Below, piece after piece: positions 11,701 to 21,013 of a stretch of 64,000 nucleotides of DNA. Position numbers and translations under genes: made by a program. The DNA is from Nemertoderma westbladi (lineage: Eukaryota > Xenacoelomorpha > Nemertodermatida > Nemertodermatidae). Every line of letters starts with the position of its first letter. The stretch's first letter is position 1. The stretch covers positions 1 to 64,000 of the forward strand of contig JAUCBJ010007504.1 of NCBI GenBank assembly GCA_032718475.1. Reading direction: 5' to 3'. Below the pieces are notes generated by a model. The model saw only the letters and a list, made by a program, of their open reading frames with translations, was not told the origin of the DNA and made no database searches.

Positions 11701-11970
11701 TCCGTTGGTCTTGGCTGATGCGTCAACTACCATCCGCAGTTTACCTTTCTTCGGGTCTATAGCCACGTGGAGTGGCAGGTAATAGGTCCTGTCCGTGTTT
11801 GGTTCGTCGACCGGTAACTCCACGGCCCATCCTTTCTCGACATACTTTCTAATTGTCTTGTGGATGTACTCATTCTTCTCGGGGCTCCGTTTTAACGTCT
11901 GCTTTAACTTGCGAAGCCTCGTAAGTACCATCCCTTTGTTGTCGGGTAAGGTAGCTTCGGTAGCTTCCAT
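8719..11970 (-). CDS. BEL/Pao pol (copy 1): reverse transcriptase, RNase H, integrase
   Basis: This 1083-residue open stretch begins at an ATG, but the protease frame should join upstream, so the start is probably set by a frameshift beside a 9-bp tandem duplication at 11.95-11.97 kb. Order: RT palm with YVDDGM (about residue 205), Pao-type connection (FDPLG-like, RIYDPLGL), RNase H (FSDAS, KLEL, WTDSM, NPADLL), zinc-binding H2C2 (about 690-740), and an integrase core with D (GVDMFGP), D (YSDSG) and E (GCVERL), all three acids present. A DUF5641-type C-terminus follows. Catalytic residues look intact, so this part may have decayed only recently. Confidence 0.9.
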   Translation of the reverse strand: MEATEATLPDNKGMVLTRLRKLKQTLKRSPEKNEYIHKTIRKYVEKGWAVELPVDEPNTDRTYYLPLHVAIDPKKGKLRMVVDASAKTNGKCLNDYLLEGPNIYNSGIEVLLRFRNGKHAFTCDIEGMFNQVRVTEEDSDSQRFLWYDGDEEPSTIPMYKMIVQNMGAKSSSFTTTMAVRDTVAGKEDKFSAKAVDMIRRGFYVDDGMESGNTVKELLDTGREVRDILKGSGFNLTKFQSSSQEFMKAIEDRRPESTMDNPTTAKGQDMANKRVESQQKALGIVWNRETDELKYQLSQEGAGIHTKRGYVSYIARIYDPLGLASPLLVTGKQILKRVYKLKDEWDTEVPEEISKQWNKWTESLEQMGTYSMPRVYFPDGDMTNLDLHMFSDASLEAYGAALYLVQREGAHKPRLAFSKAKSTPPDSASVPKLELTAARLGVRATAYLVDAIPNIVETHYWTDSMVVLGWLHNERTRYPIFVANRVDEIRATTELERWHYCPTDENPADLLSRGVARHTFLKKEVLWQHGPQFLSDKEAWPPMRKVDPGSGEVALEEEEGDSEGEEIYSQMVREIRDVQPKPGELCDNPTDKLLSYSSSWYKTKKLVAYWRAFGDFLKGVHKDVKVRTTIDLEGAAKAIIRYEQRKNYGDEVERVGKQQHLRRDSELITLSPQLNDDGILVMNSRVLNNNSIVIPPKPIIIPTGSPIVHQIIWDSHKSILHGGTNRTLTEIRRTFWVKQLRKKVKAVVGQCQTCRRAKKERAIQEMAPLPASRVRQHDPPFTHCGVDMFGPIKIKVMRHTEKRYGIIFVCNNTRAVGIELTQDATASAFINALERFRDRKGGTIAVMYSDSGTNFVGAENEMAEALDILEGEEVRAAMRRRQVKWERRTPYAPHTLGCVERLVGSSKRLMTKLMNTHMVTEDVLRTVLAKCEGIINSRPLYPENDDPESLDVLTPSHFLMERPATIDMRGGDPDDIHSRQSWKVTKAISAEYWRRWVEEYLPTLHSRSKWRNTSRELKEGDLVIVTDDTIINNQWWLARVVGTYSDKDGRVRSVEVRIGGKIGAKDRKTYRRAVGKCCLLEGAP

Positions 11971-12840
11971 ACCATCCCTATGGTATACCGCCCCTCATCG
12001 CATGTCATCGATTCCTTTACACTTTGTAAAGCCTGCTTGTCTTCTACCGAGGTTCCGACCCCGGTCTCCTTTAATCCCTCAAAATCATGCCTGAGCAGTC
12101 TCCTGAGCTGCTCCTCTGCTCCCTCATCCTCCATCTCTCGCATAGTTCCCGCGAACATGCATCCTGATGTCTCTGACATCCTAAATGGTATCTTACTCTT
12201 AATTGGGCCACTCAGCGTCCATCCAAATTGTGTTAGTATCGCCACCGGGTCACACTGCCTGTCTTCGCCGAAGACCATTTGCATTCTCTCGTGGGCCGTC
12301 GGGCAGTCCATTCCTACTATGATGGATACCTTCCTGACGTCCACCTCTGGGATTGAGAAGTCGATACTGTCCAGGAATCTATATTGTTCGACCTCGATGT
12401 TAGTTGGCCGCCTGGCGTATATATTTATCGACTCTATCACCTGGATGGGGTCGAAGGTCGCCCCATAGTCGCATCCCGGTGCCACCGCTGCTATCGCGCA
12501 CCATCCGGTTCTCATCTCCAGGACTTCATCTCTGCTGGAGATGGTTGTCACTGCCATTCTACTTGGCCTCGTTCTCAATCCTATCTCTTCGGCCACCCAA
12601 TTCTCGATTAGTGTGAAGGCTGCACCACTGTCGACCGGCATCAGTGTGGTTACTGATCGATTGCCTTCCCCGATTATCCTTACTGGTACTACCCCCAATA
12701 GTACCGTTCCTCTCTTCTTTGCTCCCACGGTGCTCGTTGCCATCGTCTGGCCTTTACTTTGATCGAACTTAATCGGCATTTCCTTGCATTGTCTAGCTCT
12801 GTGTCCACTCATCACACATCGCGAGCAGATCTCATTTCTC
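11904..12840 (-). pseudogene. BEL gag C-terminal zinc knuckle and aspartic protease (copy 1)
   Basis: A CX2CX4HX4C knuckle (about 12780-12830) is followed by a DUF1758-type retropepsin with the catalytic DSGAAFT motif, then the Pao-typical VGMDCP and FGWTLSGP blocks that lead towards RT. It is in the same frame as the gag fragment upstream, separated by an in-frame TAG at 12846-12848, and is frameshifted relative to RT near 11.97 kb. Confidence 0.8.
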
Positions 12841-12845
12841 GCCGC

Positions 12846-13982
12846 CTATTCTACCTGATCTTCCCTGGGTAGCGCTTGCCAGTACCTGCAGTTCTGATGA
12901 AGCGCATTTGAATGTAGCTGGCATTTGCTCTTTGGATCATAGCTGTCCTTATACAGTGCATTGCGTATCGCAGTTGCATTTGTCCCAAAGTCCCTACTAT
13001 TCTTGTTGTTTGGGCTCGGCCTACCGGGCGTACTGGGGTTATGTTTGTCTGTGTTGTTATTTTTCCCCTGTCCGCTCCATGATGTGGTCTTACCCCCGGC
13101 TACCTGTGGACTAGCAGTCCCCTGCGTCGCTGCGTATGGCAGTGATTGTCTGAGCTTCGGCAATGCGTTCGACGCGTTGTGCTCTGGTTTCGGTTTGTGA
13201 TAATCGGTCTTTGATCCCTTTCCCAGGCTATCCTCGCTGTAGACTGGGTCCGTTATAAGTTCAGCTTCATAGTTTAAGAAGCTTGACATCTCTTCTAAAC
13301 CTGGTTCCGCACCCTTCCTATCTCGAGTGGAGAAAGCGATTTTCCTCCACTTATTGCGCAGCCACATTGGTAGTGCCTGGGCTATCGTGGTGATGTTGTT
13401 GGACGCGTTGAGTTCATATGGCGCATCCAGTGTCTTTAGCACGATTTGCGCCTTCTCGACTTTGTTAGCGAATGTCTTTATGCTAACGGGGTTATCCTGT
13501 AGGCCACCCGATGTTATACCTCTCAGGGTCTGCCGGATGATCTTGGCCGGGTGCCCGTATTCCCTGTCTAACGCCCGCCATGCCATCGTGAAGCCACCCT
13601 CGATGCCCTGGTATTGCCTCACGATGTCGTATGCTGGGCCCCCTGTATATACTTGCAGATACTTTAGGCACTCCGCCTGCGTCAAATTCTTTGTTAATAT
13701 TTCGTTACTCTACATGCGCCGAAACTGTAGGTATTCTTCCGGCCTACTTCCATCGAATTTGAATGGTTCCACGGGTGGTAACTCGATCCTTGTTTTTAGT
13801 GCATCGATTAACGTGGCCATCCCCATCGCTTGCGCTTCCAATGGGTTCGATGGATGCTGCATAGGTTCTCCCGTTGGGTGCGGTCCATTCATCCTGTTTG
13901 CTGCTTTCCTCTGACTTGGATATATCATAGGGGGTAGCGGCCCCCTCCATATTTCGGTGTTGCATGATCTATTCTCGTCCAA
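12846..13982 (-). pseudogene. BEL gag, DUF1759-like middle region (copy 1), one in-frame TAG
   Basis: Residues after the TAG at 13710-13712 continue in the same frame, so this is one reading frame with a premature stop. It has the Pao gag signature: KFDGSRPEEYLQF before the stop, then TQAECLKYLQ, a GGPAYD block, an EYGHPAKI block and a MWLRNKWRK region. It would form the capsid-like part of Gag. The frame ends at a second TAG before the zinc knuckle. Confidence 0.8.
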
Positions 13983-14040
13983 GGGGTTCGATGTTCTTAC
14001 TCCTATTGGGGTACATTGTTGATATTATGATGGGGGAATG

Positions 14041-15091
14041 TCACCCTGTCTCCCCCCCCACCGGTATGTTTGGTACTGGGGTTGATGTTAATATATTGGG
14101 GCCCATGCATCTATCCGCAATAATCCCCCCCTCCCCTGGGTATATGTTATGTCCTTGCATGCTGTAGTCATACTGCTGTGCTGGTACCGGTATAGGCCTA
14201 TCTACTTCTGGCCTCCCTGCCGGTATATACTCCGCGACTTCCGGGTTTAATCCCATTGTTCGCGCTATCCTATCGCCTATATTATCTCTCTCAGCGTGGT
14301 CTATGGTATGTGCAGTAAGGCCTACAGTATGTTCTGCAGTCTGTATGTGTCGCTCGGGATCGAAGTTTAATCTTCTCGAGTGATCCTCCCCGCGGCTACC
14401 GTATTCTCGATCGGTAGGTATATCCCGTCGGGAAGTTTCTCTTCGACCCCCTCTACTGCTCTCGTTCTCGTACCGGTACATCCCGTACCCCTCTCTCTGC
14501 ACGCAATGCGCCTCGTCAGGTCGCGTTCCTCCGGGGCGACGGCAATCTCCTGAAGTTCGACCCCTCTTACTCTCCATCTCCACCTCCACTACCGACGGCT
14601 CACTATCCGTCCTCGCTCTCCTGTCGTTCGCGGCGACACTTCTTCTACTCTCTTCCTTTCTTCTCTCCGCAGTGCAGTATTCCCGCTCGGGAGATCTCTC
14701 GTCGACCTCTCGGTTAAACTCCACTGTTCTTCTTCCCTCTTCTGATCGGGCTCGACGCTTCGTCCGCCCTCTCGCGACGTCAACCTGTCTCTCTCTGCTC
14801 GATTGCACGCCACTGGGGATACTCGCAATCCCCCTATTACTCTCCGTCGCCAGGTGTTGCGGTTTACCTATCTCGGCCCGCGCATTATCCGTCGACGCCT
14901 GTGGGGCACTCTCTGCCCCCCCCCCCCCTCTCGCCGCTAACTTGCTGTTGTGGGGCTCCTGTAGCCCCCCCCCCCCCCCACTCGCCACATCTAACTTCAC
15001 TATCTCTTACTTCGCTACTACACCCCCCTCTAGCCGACACATCAACCCTACTGCGGCTGGGTCCATTCACCCCCGCCTCTTCCTCTGCCAC
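14041..15091 (-). pseudogene. BEL gag N-terminal low-complexity region (copy 1)
   Basis: A 320-codon frame rich in Arg, Glu and Ser, with Pro/Gly-rich ends, lies upstream of the gag core. A further frame at 14885-15091 probably belongs to it; the two are out of phase across two C10 runs (14920-14980), so homopolymer slippage is likely. No ATG supports a start in the main frame (it opens with GTG). No family is recognised; position alone suggests the Gag N-terminus. Confidence 0.5.
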
Positions 15092-15112
15092 TGTGTGGCC
15101 TACCAGGCCCTC

Positions 15113-16315
15113 TGTAAAAGCTTTTGTGGGATAACTGATTCGTTTGCCTTGTTGGCCAGTTCCCCCCCAGTCGCTAAGAATACTCTCAAAGTGATCTACA
15201 GCTAAAAATAGTGCAAGTTACCAGCTTATTGGCTGATTTGCTGTACGCAGGCATCTGGGCTCTGTTTAATCGGCCAACAAGCCTAGGGAGGTTGCGTCAT
15301 AGCCTTGTTTTGTATCTCCCAATAGAATTTGAGTTATCCTTGATGTTGACCTATCACAGAGTACTGAACTGAAAATTTCCTATCTCACTGCTCTTTCTCT
15401 GTGTTGAACGGGAGCTTCGTGGAATAAGGGAGTTGGTATCCCCGTATAGAGCTGTAGTCACGAGTTTTACAAAGCCACGAAAGAACGGCTTTGTAGTGTT
15501 TTATGTTTTATGCTTTTTAGCTCAACACTAGTAGGTTTAATTACAAGGACATATATCCTTTAACCTGGCTGCAATTACGCATCAAACAACCTGGCTTTAA
15601 ACTCTGTAAATATCAAAACAAACTGGCACGATTGATCTGTGAATACTGCATACTGCTATTTGTTGTCGGTTATTCATTATATTTGTTGATGAATTATTAT
15701 ATTGGAATAACGAGAAATAACCCCGACACCCAATATTCTTGATATACCGAAGGTAAGAGAGAAAGGTTACCAATAACGATTGTGACTTATGTTAAAGTGG
15801 TTTGAAGTGAATCTAATGTTATTTGATAGACCCTACATGAGTCAGTCTGTGTTCCTTTTATATGTGACTAAAATCAGTGAAGATTGGCAGATTAGTGTGC
15901 AGTATTGTGCAGCATTGCGTATGAGCGAGTCTGTTAAAGAAGCAATTCCTAAAGAATGCGCCATATATGTGAATTATAATTAAGCCATATCGTTGTGAGT
16001 AGTTTAAGTCATAACTCTGTTTATATAGATAAAGCGCCACGTCCTAAAGGAACTGTTAATATTCCCGAAGGTAAATAATATTGTCAGAGATTATATAATA
16101 CTGTCAGTCGAATAATACATTAAGCTTACATAGCAATAAAATTAAACCGTCGAACCCAATCTCCCGGGAATATCCAGCGGGTGAATGGTCGCGCACGGAT
16201 TGGTTTCGACTAGTGTAGTGAATCAAATACTTGTCATAGGCTAAAAAGCGATTTAATATCTAGAAGACATCTTAATTTGGCGGGTTAAACTGCCAAAGGT
16301 CTGAAAGCGCGAACA
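15113..16315. repeat. LTR-X copy 1 (1.2-kb LTR, TG...CA)
   Basis: It aligns over nearly its full length with 37410-38586. Both begin TGTAAAAGCTTTTG and end AAAGCGYGAACA. The flanking five bases (CCCTC left, TTAAA right) do not match, so this is not a simple solo LTR. It may be one LTR of a larger element or the result of recombination beside the BEL gag. LTR direction cannot be told, as no convincing primer-binding site adjoins either end. Confidence 0.75.
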
Positions 16316-18504
16316 TTAAAGGATATATCTTCTTTGTTGCAGTAAGCAATAAAGTTGAAAGTACCGGTCAACCGGTAAACCTGAACGGTACACCTGTAGG
16401 TCAGTAGGCCTAACTGTTCTAACCGGTACTGCCGTATAAGTACACTAGTATTATTCGATTTGATTGTTGTATACCGGTAGGCTGTTTAGGGGATTAGGGA
16501 TTGATCACCCCTTATACCTTTATATGGTTTACTTATTTCTGTCAAGTTTTATTTATTTGTAGGCCAGTATTGAACAGAAGGCGTGTAAACCTGATCAGAT
16601 TGTGCAGACGATTTGTAGGCTGAGCTGTTGTCTGATTGCTGTTAAGTCCGAACGAATTGCAGTGTGTGTAGATCACCTGTCCGATTAAGTACGATTAGGC
16701 AGTAGGGGCAGCGAACGCTGTAAGGTAAACCCCCAACTAAAGAATAAGTCGCACTACTGGGTTAGAGCGCATACTCCCTTATCATTTCGGAGTCTGCATG
16801 TCCTGTAGTTTATTTAGGCTTGAGAGTAGTCTGCCATCGTTTAGTCTGTACTTTGTTTGTGTAAGTCTGTACGGGTAGCGTATAATTTATTTAGATAATT
16901 TGTAGGCTGGATAGTTGTCTGGCTGTTATTAGGTCTGAACGGATTGCCGCGTGTGTAGATCATCTGTCCGATTAAGTACGGTTAGGCAGTAGGGGCAGCG
17001 AACGCTGTAAGGTAAACCCCCAACTAAAGAATAAGTCGCACTACTGGGTTAGAGCGCATACTCCCTAATCATTTCGGAGTCTGCATATACCGTAGTTTGT
17101 TTAGGCTTGATAGTAGTCTGTCGGTATTTGGTCTGCATTTTGTTTGAGTAGTTTGTACGCGTAGCGTAATATTTATTATTCAGAGTCTATGCGATTATCC
17201 GCAACATTCATTCCCCAAGTTTGTTCCTACAATAATTGTGTTTGTTATACATACCGTTATAGTTAAATTAACCCCGGTACTACACGGGCTGCTTGGCGTA
17301 GGTAAAGACTGGTGATTTTGTGCACCGGTCACTCCAGCAGATGCTGTGGTTCTTTTAGCTGTTCAAGTATAGTTAACTACTGATTATCTGTTGTACAAGT
17401 ACTCGTACCTAATTTAGGGTTTAGTGTACAGTGCTTTCCGAAAGTAATTATTGTAGACATTATATCTGTATTGTAAAGTGGTTGATAGGCACATTCGATT
17501 AGCTCTATTAACTTCTAGGTAGGAACACTCCGTGATACATAACGTAGAACCTATAACGATACGGCTATAGGTCGTCAGGCGGTGGTATTTTTCTATCTAG
17601 ACAACGTAGTGTATTTACTACTACTTATTATTTCAAATACCGTAGTACCCTGTCCTTTGTAATAACCAGTTTTCTAACCCTTTGTTAGGCTGGTTTGTAG
17701 ACTTCTTGTAAAATTACCCTAAAAAATTTCGTATTTGTGTTTTTGTAAATTTTTTGTGTTTATTTAGAGATTGTAATCTCAACCCGAATTGTACGTAATT
17801 TGTAGTATTAAGTAACTTAGGTAAATTAGAATTATTTGTTTTAGTGTCCTATAAGTAACACTTCACTGAAAGCGCACCGCTTTGCGTAGTGATTACTCCC
17901 CAGAAATAATAACATTTATTTCAAACATTGACAAAACCCATTAAAACGGGTATATATATATATATTATAAATCAACTCAAACGATTTATAAATAGTAGGC
18001 CTGCCATATAACAATTAGGTCTCAATATCAGTTGGACTACTGCTTAAATAACAGTAATAAAGTAAGTTAAAGTAACCAAGTAACCCTTAAAATTCAGAAA
18101 TTCGATTATTTAAAATAATTGACATACCGGTATTACAATAGGCTTATTATATTTATTTCTATAAATTTTAGGTTGAAATCATACCGGTACTCTGTAATTA
18201 ATTCTAGTCTGTAATTATACTTATATATATACACTATAAGTGTAAACTGCATACCGGTATTCACGATAGGCCTATTATATATTTATATATATTTGTGCTA
18301 AAATTATATACCGGTTTCTGTGAAAAACCTAGTCTGTAATAATACTTATATATACTATAAGCATACTGGTATACTAATATATTACATATCACGCTACACT
18401 GAGTAGCAGTATCAGTAATTAATTACTAGGCTAACAGTGATACTGAATTACTAGACTTGCTTTAACTGTAATATAGCAGTAGGCATTCAACTGTACAATC
18501 AAAC
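16316..18504. other. Noncoding stretch with duplicated leader-like block
   Basis: No real ORF. It contains the 287-bp duplication listed separately, an AT-rich part at 17.7-18.0 kb and a degenerate tandem repeat at about 18120-18370 marked by ATACCGGTAT and TATACTTATATATA. It could be the leader of the element whose gag-like ORF begins at 18505. Confidence 0.5.
16605..17180. repeat. 287-bp tandem duplication with an almost invariant core
   Basis: The anchor CCGATTAAGT recurs at 16681 and 16968, giving a 287-bp period. Outer parts of the two units differ often, but about 85 bp starting GGCAGTAGGGGCAGCGAACG and ending in GCGCATACTCCCT are nearly identical. Confidence 0.85.
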
Positions 18505-19389
18505 ATGTCTGACTCACAACAAACACTGTCAGATAGTCTCATAGAAAGTGTTAGAATGACTGTTAGACAGTGCCTTAAAAAGATCTGTGACCAAGATCAA
18601 AGTATAGAACATCCTAGATCCAAGTCGAAGTCACCTCCTGCTGTAAGAAAGGCCATCCCTACTGTAGTAATATCAGACCCTAGGCTAGTCCAACATCGTA
18701 GGTCTATCATAGGCACTCGAGCTCAGGTCAAGCGGGACCAAGAAGCAGCGGAACCTCAACAACCCGCGAGCCAAGAACCTAGTTCTCAGCGGCCCGAGAG
18801 ATCCAGTAGTTCGGATACTGTTGAGCGGACGCCCGAACGCGGAGCGAAGATGGCGGATACGGTTTATGATGAACGGCCAACCTATGAAGAATCAACCGAC
18901 GCCACTTCTTCTCAAGAAGAAAGCGAAGGGACAGCGGAGGGGCCGCGAAAGAGAGATGCCATTGACATCTATCTGTCAGACTATCAACGCTTTGTGGGAG
19001 ATGAAGAGTTGAGGAGAAGGCTGGAGGGGCTTAGCCCTAATAGTGAAGGAACCAAACTTGTGCTGGACGCAATCGATGCGGAAATGTTAGCGGCGAACCA
19101 AGCTAAATTCGATGAACAACTCCGCATCGCTAGAGACCAAGAAGAACAAGTAAAGAAAAAACGTATAGAAGACAGAAAGATAGCAGCCGTGGCAGAGGCA
19201 GAAAGAAAAGCGGCAGCGGCAGAGGCAAAAGCGGCAGCGGCAGAGGCAAAAGCGGCAGCGGCACAGGCAGTAGGTGTAATTCGGACGAGACAACCCACAA
19301 CATCTATTACTGTGAAATATTGCTATTCTTTCAGAAGTAGTTCGGCAATTACAATTATCGCAAACATACCCATCGAAATGTGTGCGTAA
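18505..19389 (+). CDS. Coiled-coil, charged gag-like protein (C-terminus chimeric)
   Basis: ATG-initiated, 294 aa. The N-terminal third is polar with an SR/SP-rich stretch, and residues about 180-255 form a highly charged coiled coil ending in repeats of AAAAEAK. After about 19275 the composition changes abruptly to hydrophobic, unrelated sequence that is antisense to a zinc-finger ORF, so the natural C-terminus is lost. No family is recognised. Its position after LTR-X and a long leader suggests the start of a retrotransposon gag, but a host gene fragment is possible. Confidence 0.45.
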   Translation: MSDSQQTLSDSLIESVRMTVRQCLKKICDQDQSIEHPRSKSKSPPAVRKAIPTVVISDPRLVQHRRSIIGTRAQVKRDQEAAEPQQPASQEPSSQRPERSSSSDTVERTPERGAKMADTVYDERPTYEESTDATSSQEESEGTAEGPRKRDAIDIYLSDYQRFVGDEELRRRLEGLSPNSEGTKLVLDAIDAEMLAANQAKFDEQLRIARDQEEQVKKKRIEDRKIAAVAEAERKAAAAEAKAAAAEAKAAAAQAVGVIRTRQPTTSITVKYCYSFRSSSAITIIANIPIEMCA

Positions 19390-19452
19390 ATGCCGTAAAT
19401 AATTTTTCTTAAGTATAGTACAACCGCAAAAAACGCAATTAATCTCCATCAT
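19087..19452 (-). pseudogene. C2H2-type zinc-finger ORF, truncated at a junction
   Basis: It starts at tandem ATGs (19452/19449). Residues 5-24 form CX2CX11HX3H and a second CX2C...HX3C finger follows. Past about 19275 the frame runs into the antisense of the alanine-rich repeat and yields a Cys/Arg/Leu-only tail, which is not a genuine protein. The real gene was probably cut at the junction near 19275. It points the same way as the dUTPase-like gene to its right. Confidence 0.4.
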
Positions 19453-19745
19453 TATAATTATTATTATTACGATTATAATATATTTATTAACGTAGGTACA
19501 GAAAACATATTTACAATATGCCGATGAATGAGATGCGGCAGATTTTATGTAGATAAATATATCCAATACCCGGTCAACCAGCCACCCACACTAGAAAGCG
19601 TTTAACCAATCAAAATTTACTGAACTGACATTATCCTATTTATATGCTCTATTAACTATGTTGTATAATCGCGTGTAAGAGTATTGAAATAGTATTGACA
19701 TGTGTCACCACCCGAGTTTGGTGTTATGCGTTTAATGTCACATAT

Positions 19746-20378
19746 TTAATATGCGCGGTAAAATGCCGAATTAATCTCTTCCCCATACGGCGTTAAATTC
19801 GTCGGTAAAACCCCAAAATAATCATCCGAATAAATATTAGAAACGTAGAGTATTGCCGCATTACATTGTTGGCATATAAGCTGGCATATTTTATCACCGG
19901 ATGTTACAACGTATTCCTTAGATGTGTTGTTAATCAATATAATTACAAGTTGATCTATATTACCGCGTGCGACGCTGGAATCGACTGCACATTCTGCAAC
20001 ATCAATGCCAATTTTTGTCAAGCTAAAAGTCGGCGTAATTCTTCCAAAATAATTGGCGGGTAAATATATTTTAACACCCGTCTCAATTAACATCCGTGAG
20101 TGCGGCTCTATTGTTCTATTCACGGCGCTATATATGTCAATCCCAGCTGGGCTATATGAACCGCATACAGGTGCCCGAGCTGCTGGGCTTAACAATTCAA
20201 TTTTAATCGGAATAATTGAATTAGGACCGCGGTAACTATTTTCAGCTTGTATTATTGGAAACATTTTTTTATTATGCCGTATTTTACCTAAAAAAAGTCC
20301 TAAAAGAAAGGTAACAATAAATAATATATTTGAAAAAATGATCTTATCTATAGACTCAAGCTGCCCCAGTATTGCCAT
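19746..20378 (-). CDS. Membrane-anchored dUTPase-like protein
   Basis: 210 aa from ATG at 20378. Residues 13-32 form one hydrophobic membrane segment followed by a basic stretch, so the domain would face the cytosol or a virion/lumen side. The trimeric dUTPase fold is recognised by motif 1 (PAGIDIYSA, 77-85), motif 3 (VDSSVARG, about 132-139) and motif 4 (GDKICQLI, 161-168). Motif 2 is GRITPTFS where active enzymes have GRxxPRSG; the Tyr of motif 3 (DYRG) is absent and the glycine-rich motif 5 is not evident. Active enzymes convert dUTP to dUMP; this one may be inactive. It may be a DNA-virus or element gene; host dUTPase has no such anchor. Confidence 0.75.
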   Translation of the reverse strand: MAILGQLESIDKIIFSNILFIVTFLLGLFLGKIRHNKKMFPIIQAENSYRGPNSIIPIKIELLSPAARAPVCGSYSPAGIDIYSAVNRTIEPHSRMLIETGVKIYLPANYFGRITPTFSLTKIGIDVAECAVDSSVARGNIDQLVIILINNTSKEYVVTSGDKICQLICQQCNAAILYVSNIYSDDYFGVLPTNLTPYGEEINSAFYRAY

Positions 20379-21013
20379 GTTGCTTAATCAATAATATTTT
20401 GACCAATGGGTATATTTATAATGGGTGTGTCTTTAAAACGCCGCTCGCGCGGCACAATCATTCGTTTTTAGTAATAAATGTGATTACAGAAAAATATCTG
20501 TCGTGAGAGAAAAGTTTGCGATCCCGACATTAAATTAAATTCGCTCATGCTTAAAATTATGAAACTTCTAAGAAGCTACACAGTTAATACAGTTGACGTC
20601 AATCAATTTAACCGTGAGTAATATTCTGTAGAAATTTGGGGGTGTGTCTATAGAAATTTCTATCGGCCGCATTAATCGCCGCTGCAAAGCTGTCACCACT
20701 TACGTCAACCAATTTAAGCGTAAATAAATATTTCCCTTGAAATTTATAGGAAGTTTTTCAAAAAAATTCTCTCGCGACAATAGCGATTAATCCGGTTGAG
20801 TGGTTAAAATATACCCGTTTTCCCGATAGCCCATCATTATATTATAAATACGTCTGTAAAATACTTTATTTTGTCATTCTGGTTAATTCATTCATTCATT
20901 ATCATGTCATTCTGGTTAATTCATTCATTATCATATTTTTCGCACATTGTATAGCGCGATATTATTGTATTTTATTTTTACACTTAATTATTAATATTTC
21001 GCAAAATTTGTTG
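20379..21013. promoter_or_regulatory. Divergent intergenic region with repeated motifs
   Basis: It lies between two outward-facing ORFs. A block with ACGTCAAYCAATTTAA and a downstream GAAATTT occurs at about 20592 and 20702. GTCATTCTGGTTAATTCATT occurs at about 20874 and 20906. A TATATT-type AT stretch sits about 150-180 bp before the 430-aa ORF. Shared upstream motifs suggest co-regulated divergent genes, but no promoter can be proven. Confidence 0.4.

Larger units (their letters stand above)
3670..15112 (-). mobile_element. BEL/Pao LTR retrotransposon copy 1, degraded, no 5' LTR seen
   Basis: Reading leftwards: gag (15.09-12.85 kb), zinc knuckle and aspartic protease (12.8-11.9), RT/RNaseH/integrase (11.97-8.72), stem-loop and palindromic minisatellite (8.67-7.95), ORF3 (7514-4937), hairpin plus polypurine tract (4286-4251) and 3' LTR (4250-3670). 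The DUF1759-like gag, DUF1758-like protease, YVDD reverse transcriptase and DUF5641-like C-terminus define BEL/Pao. Lesions are in-frame TAG codons at 13710-13712 and 12846-12848, and frameshifts near 11.97, 7.17 and probably 14.0 kb. At 15112 it abuts an unrelated 1.2-kb LTR. Confidence 0.9.

Noticed and set aside
15789-15983. 64-codon ORF within LTR-X
   Set aside because: The frame is not kept in the second LTR-X copy at 37.4 kb.
18430-18440. GCTAACA as a possible BEL copy 1 5' LTR edge
   Set aside because: No neighbouring sequence resembles the 3' LTR, and no ATTAC target duplication follows.
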